From NCBI GenBank assembly GCA_023398615.1, contig JAEWSD010000145.1, forward strand, positions 1 through 29,804: 29,804 bases of DNA, in the 5' to 3' direction. This DNA comes from Bacillota bacterium. Its GTDB lineage: Bacteria > Bacillota > Clostridia > Lachnospirales > Lachnospiraceae. The notes under the pieces were generated by a model. That model saw nothing but the letters and a program-made list of their open reading frames with translations. It did not search any database and was not told where the DNA came from. How positions within the stretch are numbered: position 1 is the stretch's first letter; the number at the start of each line of letters is the position of its first letter. The translations under genes and the position numbers were made by a program. Positions 1-7,247 of this stretch are shown here, piece by piece.

Positions 1-1203
1 AAGGTGGCGTTATCGGCCGTCGGAGGGACAACCGGCACCCTGATTAATCTGTTTGTCGGTTTCTTTATCGGTCTTTCCTCCGGTGCAACCGTTATTATCT
101 CGCAGTATTACGGCGCGAAACAAACCGCTAAGCTGGAGAAAGCCGTTCATACTGCCGTTGCGCTTTCTGTTGCCGGAGGAGCTTTCATTATGCTGATCGG
201 CCTGATCGGTGCACCTGCAGCCTTAAGGCTTATGGGGACACCGGACGAAATTATGCCATATTCGATTCTATATATAAAAATATTCTTCTGTGGGATGATT
301 CCGAATCTGATATACAATATGGGTGCCGGAATCCTCAGGGCTATCGGAGATTCAAAGAGACCGCTCTATTTCCTTATAATCAGCTGCTTTGTAAATGTGA
401 TTCTGGATCTTTTCTTTGTTGTTGTGTTAAGGATGGGCGTAGCGGGTGCGGCCATCGCTACGGTATTATCACAGACACTGAGTGCTGTTATGGTTTGTCT
501 TACCCTGATGAGAACACATCATTCATATCGCCTGGATCTAAAGAGGATCAGGTTCCATGCAAAAATACTGCTGCGAATCATCCGCATTGGACTTCCGGCA
601 GGCATTCAGTCAACGATGTATTCCTTCTCCAATATTATCATTCAGTCAAGCATTAACCGATTTGGTACGGATACTATTGCGGCATGGACGGCATACGGCA
701 AGATTGACGGCTTATTCTGGATGACAATGGCTTCCTTCGGCGTATCGATTACTACATTTGTCGGACAGAATTTCGGGGCGCTGAAATACGAAAGGGTACG
801 GAAGGCTGTCAGGGTATGCTTATTTTTTGCTGCCTCCGCAACCATACTTTTAAGTACCTTTCTTTATTCCTTCGGCGGTTATATTTATCGGCTGTTTACT
901 GCCGATACCGTTGTCCTGGCAAAGGGTATGGATATCCTGCATTTCATGGTGCCTGCTTATCTGGCATATGTAAGTATTGAGATTTTATCAGGCGCCCTGC
1001 GTGGAATGGGCAATTCCCTGCTCCCTATGATCATAACCTGTGCCGGTGTCTGTGTTTTCCGTGTGCTTTGGATATTCTTTGCTCTGCCTGTATGGCCCGT
1101 GTTCCGGACCGCTATCATGAGTTATCCGCTGACCTGGTCGACTACCTCGATACTCTTTATTATCTATTACCAGGTGTATGTCAGAAAAAAGAGAATCTGT
1201 TAA
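1..1203 (+). CDS. MATE family efflux transporter, 5'-truncated by window edge
   Basis: Multi-pass inner-membrane antiporter of the MATE (multidrug and toxic compound extrusion) family, expected to expel drugs or cations using a Na+ or H+ gradient. The reading frame is open from the first base, so about 400 residues are seen of a family usually near 440-460; the first one or two helices lie upstream. Visible family features are the hydrophobic repeats, the segment ISQYYGAK near the start (typical MATE helix 2 pattern), GAGILRAIGDSKRP around residue 107, and the matching second-half segment SGALRGMGNSLLP near residue 330, reflecting the internal duplication of MATE proteins. It is followed by 210 bases without a clear terminator, then a methyltransferase with its own promoter. 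The substrate cannot be told. Confidence 0.93.
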   Translation, partial: KVALSAVGGTTGTLINLFVGFFIGLSSGATVIISQYYGAKQTAKLEKAVHTAVALSVAGGAFIMLIGLIGAPAALRLMGTPDEIMPYSILYIKIFFCGMIPNLIYNMGAGILRAIGDSKRPLYFLIISCFVNVILDLFFVVVLRMGVAGAAIATVLSQTLSAVMVCLTLMRTHHSYRLDLKRIRFHAKILLRIIRIGLPAGIQSTMYSFSNIIIQSSINRFGTDTIAAWTAYGKIDGLFWMTMASFGVSITTFVGQNFGALKYERVRKAVRVCLFFAASATILLSTFLYSFGGYIYRLFTADTVVLAKGMDILHFMVPAYLAYVSIEILSGALRGMGNSLLPMIITCAGVCVFRVLWIFFALPVWPVFRTAIMSYPLTWSTTSILFIIYYQVYVRKKRIC

Positions 1204-1340
1204 CAGGCCGGGTAGTTAGATTTCATGGTAATCCTATTATTCCATATCCGTCAGGGACCTCATGTTTGGCATATCAACGCTAATGAGTCCTGTTTCGTAT
1301 ATTTCTTTAAAATCCCCTGCCATTTCGTCGATACTGTCTG

Positions 1341-1369
1341 TTGAATATAAAGTTGAAATCCTTTACAAT
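1341..1369 (+). promoter_or_regulatory. Putative sigma-70-type promoter for the methyltransferase gene
   Basis: TTGAAT (1341-1346), 17-bp spacer, TACAAT (1364-1369). It lies 45 bases before the methyltransferase start. The rest of 1204-1413 holds no convincing gene on either strand apart from a short reverse-strand open stretch reported under findings. Confidence 0.5.
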
Positions 1370-1413
1370 AAGGAGACAAGTAAATTTACATTATTACCTG
1401 GGGAGAAATAGAT

Positions 1414-2259
1414 ATGTATCATAAGATCATCGATTATTTAAAAGAAAAGCCTTTTGCTTATGAGCAAGGCAGCGATAAATTCTGGGATGACGAATATATT
1501 TCGAAAAGTATGCTGGATGCCCATCTGGATCCGGTAAACGACGGTGCGTCCCGCAACCATGCGTTTATAAGAAAGTCGGCGGAATGGATTGCGGATATCG
1601 CTTTACCCGCCCGGGGAAGGGAGCTGTTAGACCTAGGGTGCGGGCCGGGAATATATGCCGATATGTTTGACAGTCTGGGGTTTTCGGTTACAGGGATCGA
1701 TTATTCAAGGCGTTCTGTGGAATATGCCGTAAACTCCTGCAAATTTAAACGCAAGAATATCCGTTACCGCTGTATGGATTACCGGAGCTTGGAGTATGAA
1801 AGCCAATTTGACGTTATTACTCTGATCTACTGCGATTTCGGAGTCTTTAATCCTTCCGACAGGGCGTTGCTGATGAAGAAAATTTACCGGGCATTAAAGC
1901 CGGGCGGGGTTTTCATTTTTGATGTTTTTTCCAAGGCCCGGTTTTGCGGCTTTGAGGAGACACAGACAGTCGAATACAGCAGCGGAGGCTTCTGGGATGG
2001 GGCTCCTTATGTCTGTATAAAAAGAAATATCCGGTATGACGTGGAAAATGCATACCTGGAACAGTATTTTATTATTACCGGAAATGAATGCAGGCGCTAT
2101 AATATCTGGAACAGTGCTTATGATGAAGAAACCCTGGCCGGTGAGCTAAAGGACGCAGGATTTTCGACGGTAAGCTATTACGGTGATGTCAGCGGAAAAA
2201 CGAAGGAGAAAAACGATGATATTATCTGCGCCGTTGCAGGAAAACTCCGTAACCCTTAA
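1414..2259 (+). CDS. Class I SAM-dependent methyltransferase
   Basis: Soluble 281-residue protein with the Rossmann methyltransferase core. Motif I is LDLGCGPG at residues 72-79, which binds S-adenosylmethionine; the acidic end of strand 2 follows (GIDYSRRSVEYA), then the strand-4 region DVITLIYCDFGVF and the post-motif segment KPGGVFIFDVFS, all typical of Methyltransf_11/25-type enzymes. The N-terminal 60 residues (with FWDDEYISKSMLDAHLDP) form an accessory helical cap. The start at 1414 has GGGGAG eight bases upstream. It seems monocistronic: own promoter upstream, and the next gene is convergent. The methyl acceptor is not predictable; the cap and C-terminal beta region suggest a small-molecule substrate rather than RNA or DNA, which is inference. 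Confidence 0.9.
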   Translation: MYHKIIDYLKEKPFAYEQGSDKFWDDEYISKSMLDAHLDPVNDGASRNHAFIRKSAEWIADIALPARGRELLDLGCGPGIYADMFDSLGFSVTGIDYSRRSVEYAVNSCKFKRKNIRYRCMDYRSLEYESQFDVITLIYCDFGVFNPSDRALLMKKIYRALKPGGVFIFDVFSKARFCGFEETQTVEYSSGGFWDGAPYVCIKRNIRYDVENAYLEQYFIITGNECRRYNIWNSAYDEETLAGELKDAGFSTVSYYGDVSGKTKEKNDDIICAVAGKLRNP

Positions 2260-2263
2260 AACT

Positions 2264-2283
2264 TTATCAGGTCACGGCCTGAT
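2264..2283. terminator. Possible weak bidirectional terminator hairpin
   Basis: ATCAGG (2266-2271), loop TCACGG, CCTGAT (2278-2283) sits in the 27-base gap between two convergent genes. No real U-tract on either side, so termination is uncertain. Confidence 0.35.
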
Positions 2284-2286
2284 TAT

Positions 2287-3687
2287 TCAACTGCCGTGTA
2301 GTATCTTACCGAGTATTTCTACCCCTTTGGTGATATCGGGAAAGGACAGATGGCCGTAACCCAGAATGATATCATTGCAGTGCTTTCCAAGGTGCTGCAG
2401 AGCAAACTTTTCAACCGGATATACCCTGACTCCGCCGGCCTGAATTTGCGAAAGCAGCTCGGGGGTAAAACGGCAGTTATGGAAATGCATCAGGAGATGA
2501 AGGCCGGCTGCCTGTCCTCTGACTTCGAATTCTCCCGGGAACCGGCCGTTCATTTCCTCTAACAGATGTATCCGTTTCCTGTTATACAGCTTTTTCATTT
2601 TCCAGATATACTTTTCCAGACCTCCGTTATGAATGAACTCGGCAAGTACATACTGGGAGAGCACTTCGGTATGTATATCGGTGTACATTTTTAAACGTCC
2701 GTAATCTGACCGCAGCCTGACCGGCAGCAGGATAAAGCCAAGCCGGACGGCAGGCGCCAGAATCTTGCTGAAGGAACCCAGGTAGATTACCCGGTCCGGA
2801 CATAGCTCATAGAGGGAATTTACCGGTTCTCCTTCATAACGGAATTCACTGTCGTAATCATCCTCGATAAGATAGCAGTTATTATCTGCGGCATAACGAA
2901 CCAGGGAAAGCCGTCTTTGTATCGGAAGGATGCCGCCCAGCGGGTATTGATGCGAAGGAGTGGTATAAACAAATGCGGTATTGGCCGAAGGCTTAAGCAG
3001 ATCGGTCCGCATACCCTTATCGTCTGCCGGGACTGCCGTAATAGCATAGCCTGCGGAGGATATTACATTCCGCAAGCCGTAATGGCCGGGATCCTCCACA
3101 GCCGCAAACGATCCGGTGCCGTATAAAAGTCTTGAAATCAGCGACAGGCCCTGGGTGGAACCTGCCACAATCATGATATTATCGGGGGAACAGACGATAC
3201 CCCGTGTCCGGAACAAATACCCGGAGATGGCCTCCCTTAATTCATATACTCCGCCGGGATTGCGGTAACGCAGGGAGGAGGACGGGATTTCGCTTAGAAT
3301 ACCGTGATACAGCCTTGCCCACTCCTTACGGGGGAAATGCTCCAATTCCGGAATACCCGAACGGAAATCGACCACTTCTTTTTCCCCTGAACCGGCTTTT
3401 GGCGCCGCGGGGGGACGGCTTTCTCCGATGTTCCTTGGAAGCTTATTGATACCGGCGGCAACCACGGTTCCGGAACCGTGGTGCCCTTCCAGGTATCCTT
3501 CCGCGATTAACTGGTCGTATACCTCGAGGACGGTATTCCGGGAGATGGAGAGCTCCTTTGCCAAAGCTCTGGTTGACGGAAGCTTTTGCATCGAAACGAC
3601 GGTGCCGTTTAATATGTATTGCTTGATTTTCATGTATAGCTGTTTTTTTAAGGGGATATTGCTGTTTGCATCCAGTACGATCCACAT
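2287..3687 (-). CDS. MocR/GabR-type PLP-dependent transcriptional regulator
   Basis: 466-residue fusion of an N-terminal GntR winged helix (about residues 10-78, with LPSTRALAKELSISRNTVLEVYDQL) and a fold-type I aminotransferase-like domain (about 105-460). The PLP-binding lysine is K308 in SFSKILAPAVRLG, and the aspartate that pairs with the pyridine nitrogen lies in EDDYDSEF (275-282). MocR proteins sense PLP and/or an amino compound and act as activators and repressors. The start has AAGGAG six bases upstream. It diverges from the B3/4-EamA-ACT genes, and the gap contains two AAAGTGGTACT direct repeats, so it most likely controls that module and itself. The effector is unknown; GabR- and PdxR-like roles are both possible by sequence alone. 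Confidence 0.93.
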   Translation of the reverse strand: MWIVLDANSNIPLKKQLYMKIKQYILNGTVVSMQKLPSTRALAKELSISRNTVLEVYDQLIAEGYLEGHHGSGTVVAAGINKLPRNIGESRPPAAPKAGSGEKEVVDFRSGIPELEHFPRKEWARLYHGILSEIPSSSLRYRNPGGVYELREAISGYLFRTRGIVCSPDNIMIVAGSTQGLSLISRLLYGTGSFAAVEDPGHYGLRNVISSAGYAITAVPADDKGMRTDLLKPSANTAFVYTTPSHQYPLGGILPIQRRLSLVRYAADNNCYLIEDDYDSEFRYEGEPVNSLYELCPDRVIYLGSFSKILAPAVRLGFILLPVRLRSDYGRLKMYTDIHTEVLSQYVLAEFIHNGGLEKYIWKMKKLYNRKRIHLLEEMNGRFPGEFEVRGQAAGLHLLMHFHNCRFTPELLSQIQAGGVRVYPVEKFALQHLGKHCNDIILGYGHLSFPDITKGVEILGKILHGS

Positions 3688-3705
3688 GTCCGGCTCCTTC
3701 CTATT

Positions 3706-3741
3706 AAAGTGGTACTCAAAAAGTTGCGGAAAAGTGGTACT
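3706..3741. promoter_or_regulatory. MocR operator: two direct repeats AAAGTGGTACT
   Basis: Identical 11-mers at 3706-3716 and 3731-3741, offset 25 bp, in the divergent gap. The core AAAGTGG matches the site type described for PdxR-family MocR regulators, which also bind direct repeats. The distal copy abuts a possible -35 (TTACAT, 3741-3746) of the rightward promoter, and both copies lie downstream of the regulator's -10, fitting activation of one side and autorepression of the other. Confidence 0.7.
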
Positions 3742-3773
3742 TACATAACCATTTTCCTGATTGTAAGATTATA
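3741..3773. promoter_or_regulatory. Divergent promoter region of MocR regulator and B3/4 operon
   Basis: Rightward: TTACAT (3741-3746), 17 bp, TAAGAT (3764-3769), weak match. Leftward: -10 TATAAT read on the reverse strand at 3773-3768, with no convincing -35. The two -10 regions overlap, so the two directions probably compete for polymerase. Confidence 0.45.
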
Positions 3774-3807
3774 GCATACATCACAATAGAAGAAAAGAGG
3801 TATGTCA

Positions 3808-4479
3808 ATGCTTACAATATCGGAAAATGTCAGGAAGCTTTATCCAAAGTTCAAAGCCGGGATTCTGACCGCAGAGCTTACGGACGGGCCTGTCTGCCGG
3901 GACAGTTTTCTTAAGATGAAACAGGAAGAGCTGTCGGAATTAAAGAAACGGCACGGGAATTATGAAAGGAAGGAATTCATCGGCACGGAGCCGGTATGCT
4001 TTTACCGGGACTATTACAAAAGACACCGTAAGACCTATCCGGTTCTTTTGCAGCTGGAATCCGTTCTTCTGAAAGGGAGGGATATTCCGGATGCCGGTAT
4101 TTTTGTGGAATCCATGTTTCTGGCGGAGATAAAGAACCTTATCTTAACGGCAGGGCACGACATGGATAAAATGGAATTCCCTTTGACAGTGGATACCGCT
4201 AAAGGAGGAGAGGCGTTTTGCGGTATAACAGGCTGTGAACAGGTCTTAAGCAAAGATGATATCTGTCTGTCCGATCAATCTGGTATCATATCCAGTATTC
4301 TTAACGGCCCGGACAGCCATTCCCGGATCGGTGCGGATACGGGAAAAGCAATGTTCTTTGTCTATGGAACGGAGGGGGTATCGGAGCAATTAATCCTTCG
4401 GCATTTAAACGAGACAGGCTATTTCCTTTCCGTATATGTACCTGGTGTTCATATCGACCAGGTACGGATTTTCCCATGA
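3808..4479 (+). CDS. B3/4 domain-containing protein (PheRS beta-like editing-domain homologue)
   Basis: 223-residue soluble protein resembling stand-alone B3/4 domains related to the tRNA-editing part of phenylalanyl-tRNA synthetase beta. Typical segments are YYKRHRKTYPVLLQLESVLLKGRDIP, then ESMFLAEIKNLILTAGHDMDK and PLTVDTAKGGE, and the C-terminal MFFVYGTEGVS with a terminal beta hairpin. Stand-alone members are thought to bind amino acids or aminoacyl groups; the exact activity is unsettled. I chose ATG 3808 because AGAGG (3796-3800) is 7 bases upstream, while an in-frame ATG at 3802 is only one base from it. Its stop overlaps the start of the following EamA transporter (ATGA), so the two are translationally coupled. 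Transcribed divergently from the MocR regulator that probably controls it. Confidence 0.82.
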   Translation: MLTISENVRKLYPKFKAGILTAELTDGPVCRDSFLKMKQEELSELKKRHGNYERKEFIGTEPVCFYRDYYKRHRKTYPVLLQLESVLLKGRDIPDAGIFVESMFLAEIKNLILTAGHDMDKMEFPLTVDTAKGGEAFCGITGCEQVLSKDDICLSDQSGIISSILNGPDSHSRIGADTGKAMFFVYGTEGVSEQLILRHLNETGYFLSVYVPGVHIDQVRIFP

Positions 4480-5411
4480 GGTGCAAGCGGAACTTCCGGA
4501 CTCTGCCGGGGGCGGTAAGGAAGGCGTATATCAATCTGGCTCTTGCCATGTCTATCTGCGGCAGCGCCGTTGTAGCCGGCAAGATATTGGTATCGTCAAT
4601 TCCAACCTTCCTGGCGACGGAGCTGGAGATTCTTATCGGATTGCTTATTCTGCTGCCGCTGGTATTTGTTATAAGGAAGGAATACCAAAGAATTGATCTA
4701 AGAACCCATGCGGTGTTGTTCAGTCAGGCTCTTTGCGGAATCTTTCTGTACAGGATATTGATATTCGCCGGGCTGGGCAGCACTACCGCAGCGGCCGGCG
4801 GTTTGATATCCGGTGCGTCGCCGGTCGTCGTACTTGCTCTTGCCGCTATGGTATTAAGGGAGAAGCTGATGCTTCGGCAGCTTCTCGGAATCCTTTGTGG
4901 CGTTGCCGGAGTTATGATTATAAACCTGGATACCCTCTTTCGGACGAAAGAGGGGCCCGGCTCCTTAAAGGGTAATCTGCTGATAGCGGCGGCCGTACTT
5001 TGTGAGGCTTTCTTCTCCGTTTTAAGCAAAGCCGCATGTAAACCCATGACGGCTATGTTCCGTACTGCCGTTATCGCATTGTATGCGTTTGTATTATTGC
5101 TGCCGTTTTCCATACATGACGCAATACATTATGATTTTGCCGGAATGGATGTTAAAACCGTCCTGTGCCTTCTTTATTACGGCATCTTTGTATCCTTCCT
5201 GTCTTACGTATTCTGGTTTCGGGGAGTGGAAAAGGTATCGGCCTCAAATGCGGCGGTATTCACAGGCATCGTGCCGGTAAGCAGTATTGTGCTGTCTGCC
5301 GTCCTGTTAAGGGAGTCGGTTAAGGTATCACATCTTATAAGCCTTGCCGGTATTGTCCTTGGGATATGGATATCGTGCCGGAGTAAAAGGCCCGGAGAGG
5401 AGCGGGATTGA
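4476..5411 (+). CDS. DMT superfamily transporter, EamA family
   Basis: 311 residues with about ten hydrophobic helices in two EamA repeats (roughly residues 13-145 and 155-300). The first repeat ends in GGLISGASPVVVLALAAMVLREKL and the second in SNAAVFTGIVPVSSIVLSAVLLRESV, the duplicated signature of drug/metabolite exporters related to RhaT/YdcZ-type carriers. Members commonly export amino acids or other metabolites. The ATG overlaps the stop of the B3/4-domain gene (bases 4476-4479 read ATGA), and no separate Shine-Dalgarno is visible, implying coupled translation. With a PLP-dependent regulator upstream and an ACT-domain gene downstream, an amino-acid-like substrate is the best guess. Confidence 0.92.
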   Translation: MRCKRNFRTLPGAVRKAYINLALAMSICGSAVVAGKILVSSIPTFLATELEILIGLLILLPLVFVIRKEYQRIDLRTHAVLFSQALCGIFLYRILIFAGLGSTTAAAGGLISGASPVVVLALAAMVLREKLMLRQLLGILCGVAGVMIINLDTLFRTKEGPGSLKGNLLIAAAVLCEAFFSVLSKAACKPMTAMFRTAVIALYAFVLLLPFSIHDAIHYDFAGMDVKTVLCLLYYGIFVSFLSYVFWFRGVEKVSASNAAVFTGIVPVSSIVLSAVLLRESVKVSHLISLAGIVLGIWISCRSKRPGEERD

Positions 5412-5420
5412 AATTAAGAA

Positions 5421-5449
5421 TTGCTATATGGCAGGCAATGTCGTAGAAT
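5421..5449 (+). promoter_or_regulatory. Putative promoter for the ACT-domain gene
   Basis: TTGCTA (5421-5426), 17 bp, TAGAAT (5444-5449), in the gap after the EamA gene. It would give a leader of about 100 bases carrying the inverted repeats at 5454-5501. Confidence 0.45.
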
Positions 5450-5453
5450 ATAA

Positions 5454-5501
5454 CCTGTAAAAAAACAGGAGGGTAGTGTGGAAAATCAAGATTTTCCACA
5501 C
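5454..5501. repeat. Two inverted repeats in the ACT gene leader
   Basis: CCTGT (5454-5458) pairs with ACAGG (5465-5469) over six A. Then GTGTGGAAAATC (5476-5487), two bases, GATTTTCCACAC (5490-5501): a perfect 12-bp dyad whose two-base centre suits a protein-binding site better than an RNA loop. No U-tract follows, so it is not a standard terminator. Confidence 0.65.
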
Positions 5502-5556
5502 GGTAAATTTGTGCTGCTGCCCAAATTCACGGGTTTGCGGCAGAATGGAGGTTATT

Positions 5557-5922
5557 ATGGAACTGAAAAGAATCGATAAAGAGTTTTCCGTATGCAAGGC
5601 CCGGAGGCTGGAGGATATTAACTTTCAGGATGAATACTGCTTTCTTGGCAAAACGGATGAAGAGATATCCTTGGTCTGCAGTACGGAATATGTACCAAAG
5701 GATTGTGCGGAATGCGAAAACGGCTGGACGGCTTTTCGAATACAGGGAATTCTGGATTTTTCGCTGATCGGAATTCTTTCTGAAATATCTAAGATATTAG
5801 CGGATAATCATATAGGCATATTTGTGGTGTCAACCTTTAATACGGATTACATACTGGTGAAAGAAAAGAATTGGAGACTTGCTGTTAAGGCCTTATCGGA
5901 ACATGGACACACCTTTGTATAA
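5557..5922 (+). CDS. ACT_7 (CASTOR/POLLUX-type) ACT domain protein
   Basis: 121-residue protein. The C-terminal half (about residues 60-120) matches the ACT_7 pattern: WTAFRIQGILDFSLIGILSE, then ISKILADNHIGIFVVSTFNT, then DYILVKEKN and a final helix KALSEHGH. ACT domains bind amino acids; the eukaryotic CASTOR1 relative senses arginine, but ligand choice here is unknown. The start ATG 5557 is preceded by GGAGG (5547-5551) at five bases; an upstream in-frame start at 5476 would run through the perfect dyad and is disfavoured. It follows the EamA exporter and probably belongs to the same functional module, though it has its own likely promoter. Confidence 0.85.
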   Translation: MELKRIDKEFSVCKARRLEDINFQDEYCFLGKTDEEISLVCSTEYVPKDCAECENGWTAFRIQGILDFSLIGILSEISKILADNHIGIFVVSTFNTDYILVKEKNWRLAVKALSEHGHTFV

Positions 5923-5923
5923 C

Positions 5924-5956
5924 GGCGGAATGGCAGGCTTTCTGCCTGTTTCCGCC
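5924..5956. terminator. Bidirectional hairpin between convergent genes
   Basis: GGCGGAA (5924-5930) pairs with TTCCGCC (5950-5956), with inner GGCAG/CTGCC continuing the stem. It starts two bases after the ACT gene stop and precedes the convergent NHL gene end. The U-tract is poor on both sides, so efficiency is unclear. Confidence 0.5.
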
Positions 5957-5970
5957 GCCTGAATGGCAGC

Positions 5971-7065
5971 TCAGTGCAAAGGATTAAACTTTATTCTGCG
6001 GATCACATGATGGTTAAAATCAACAAAATACAGATTGTCGTCCGAATCCATTCTTAATCCGTGGACATTCAGTCTTGCGTCAAGGGCATTTCCATTGTCT
6101 CCGTCGCAGCCGTCTTCTCCGTTGCCGGCTACCGTGTATACGGTATCCTGTTTAAAGTCAACCGCGCGTATCCGATAAGAGCCGGTATCAGCAATGAAGA
6201 GGAAGCCTTCCGAATTCGTCTCTACCGCATGAGGAGCCTCCATTCCGATGGTTCCTTTCTCGTGAACCGGTCCGCCGAGGCAGCTATTGCTGATCCGGTC
6301 GAATTCTTTCACCGTACCCGGCCTGCCCTTACCGATTACCGTCGATATGATTCCGCTTGCGGCATCAACCTTGCGAACCGCAAAATTAAGGCTGTCCATG
6401 ATATACAGGTTATCATAGCTGTCGATACCAAGGCCATAGACGTCGTTAACCTGTGCATGTACGGCAGGACCGCCGTCACCGCTGTAGCCGCAGGAGCCTG
6501 TACCGGCGCAGGTTGTGATAATACCTGACGGATTTATCTTTCTTATACGGTCATTCCCGTAGTCATTAAAATAAACATTTCCTTTTGAATCGACAACGAC
6601 CCCTGACGGGTTGTTTAACATTGAGTCCGTGGCCTTTATACCATCATTGTTATATCCCTTTTCTCCGTTACCGGCAATCGTTGTTATGATCCCTGTCTTA
6701 CCGTCTACCCTTCGGATTCTTTGGTTATAGGTGTCTGCAATGTAGATATTTCCGTCCGTATCTATGCATACTCCTTCCGGTCCGTTAAGCCTTGCCTGCA
6801 CAGCCGGTCCGCCGTCGCCTTCATAACCCTTCAAACCGCATCCTGCGGCAGTGGTGATGATTCCCGTATGTGCATCAATACGCCGGATGACATGATTATG
6901 GATTTCCGCCGCATAGATGTTATTATTCCGATCTACCCCTAACCCCGCCGGCCCGTTAAGCAAAGCGGCGGTGGCAGCCTTGCCGTCCCCGTCGTACCCG
7001 CCGATGCCGGGGGTACCTGCGAAGAGATGTATGGTGGCGTTCAGCCGTTTTTTATCATGAGACAT
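5971..7065 (-). CDS. Cytosolic NHL-repeat beta-propeller protein
   Basis: 364 residues made almost wholly of six NHL-type blades. Each blade has an entry like AGNGEKGYNNDG, then LNNPSGVVVDSKGNVYFND and a closing xxRIRKI/V strand plus TGIITT. Blades 1-4 and 6 are regular; blade 5 (about residues 240-300) has an insert with SNSCLGGPVHEKG. The N-terminus MSHDKKRLN is charged and has no signal peptide or lipobox, so the protein is predicted to stay in the cytosol, unlike many bacterial NHL proteins. NHL propellers usually serve as binding scaffolds; no catalytic domain is present. AGGAGG lies eight bases before the start. It is alone on its strand between convergent and divergent neighbours. Its ligand is unknown. 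Confidence 0.85.
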   Translation of the reverse strand: MSHDKKRLNATIHLFAGTPGIGGYDGDGKAATAALLNGPAGLGVDRNNNIYAAEIHNHVIRRIDAHTGIITTAAGCGLKGYEGDGGPAVQARLNGPEGVCIDTDGNIYIADTYNQRIRRVDGKTGIITTIAGNGEKGYNNDGIKATDSMLNNPSGVVVDSKGNVYFNDYGNDRIRKINPSGIITTCAGTGSCGYSGDGGPAVHAQVNDVYGLGIDSYDNLYIMDSLNFAVRKVDAASGIISTVIGKGRPGTVKEFDRISNSCLGGPVHEKGTIGMEAPHAVETNSEGFLFIADTGSYRIRAVDFKQDTVYTVAGNGEDGCDGDNGNALDARLNVHGLRMDSDDNLYFVDFNHHVIRRIKFNPLH

Positions 7066-7154
7066 AGGTAAAACCTCCTTTTATTCACGGTAGCATAGTG
7101 GTGCGACAGCAGATTGTCATATTTATGAATTTTTTGTTCTATATGAAATCCGGC

Positions 7155-7183
7155 TGGAAAATATCGCTTTACTATGTTATGAT
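7155..7183 (+). promoter_or_regulatory. Putative promoter of the flavoprotein gene
   Basis: TGGAAA (7155-7160), 17 bp, TATGAT (7178-7183). The -35 is weak. It lies 65 bases before the chosen start and is the best candidate between the divergent NHL and flavoprotein genes. Confidence 0.4.
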
Positions 7184-7247
7184 AGTAAGAAATAAAAGGA
7201 GAAAAAGGTTAAGCCGTAAAGGGTTTGCAACCTGCAAGGAGAAACAT

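Noticed and set aside
5476..5556. Longer N-terminus for the ACT-domain protein
   Set aside because: The added 27 residues would be coded by the perfect dyad, contain Cys-Cys-Cys without family similarity, and the inner ATG has GGAGG at five bases.
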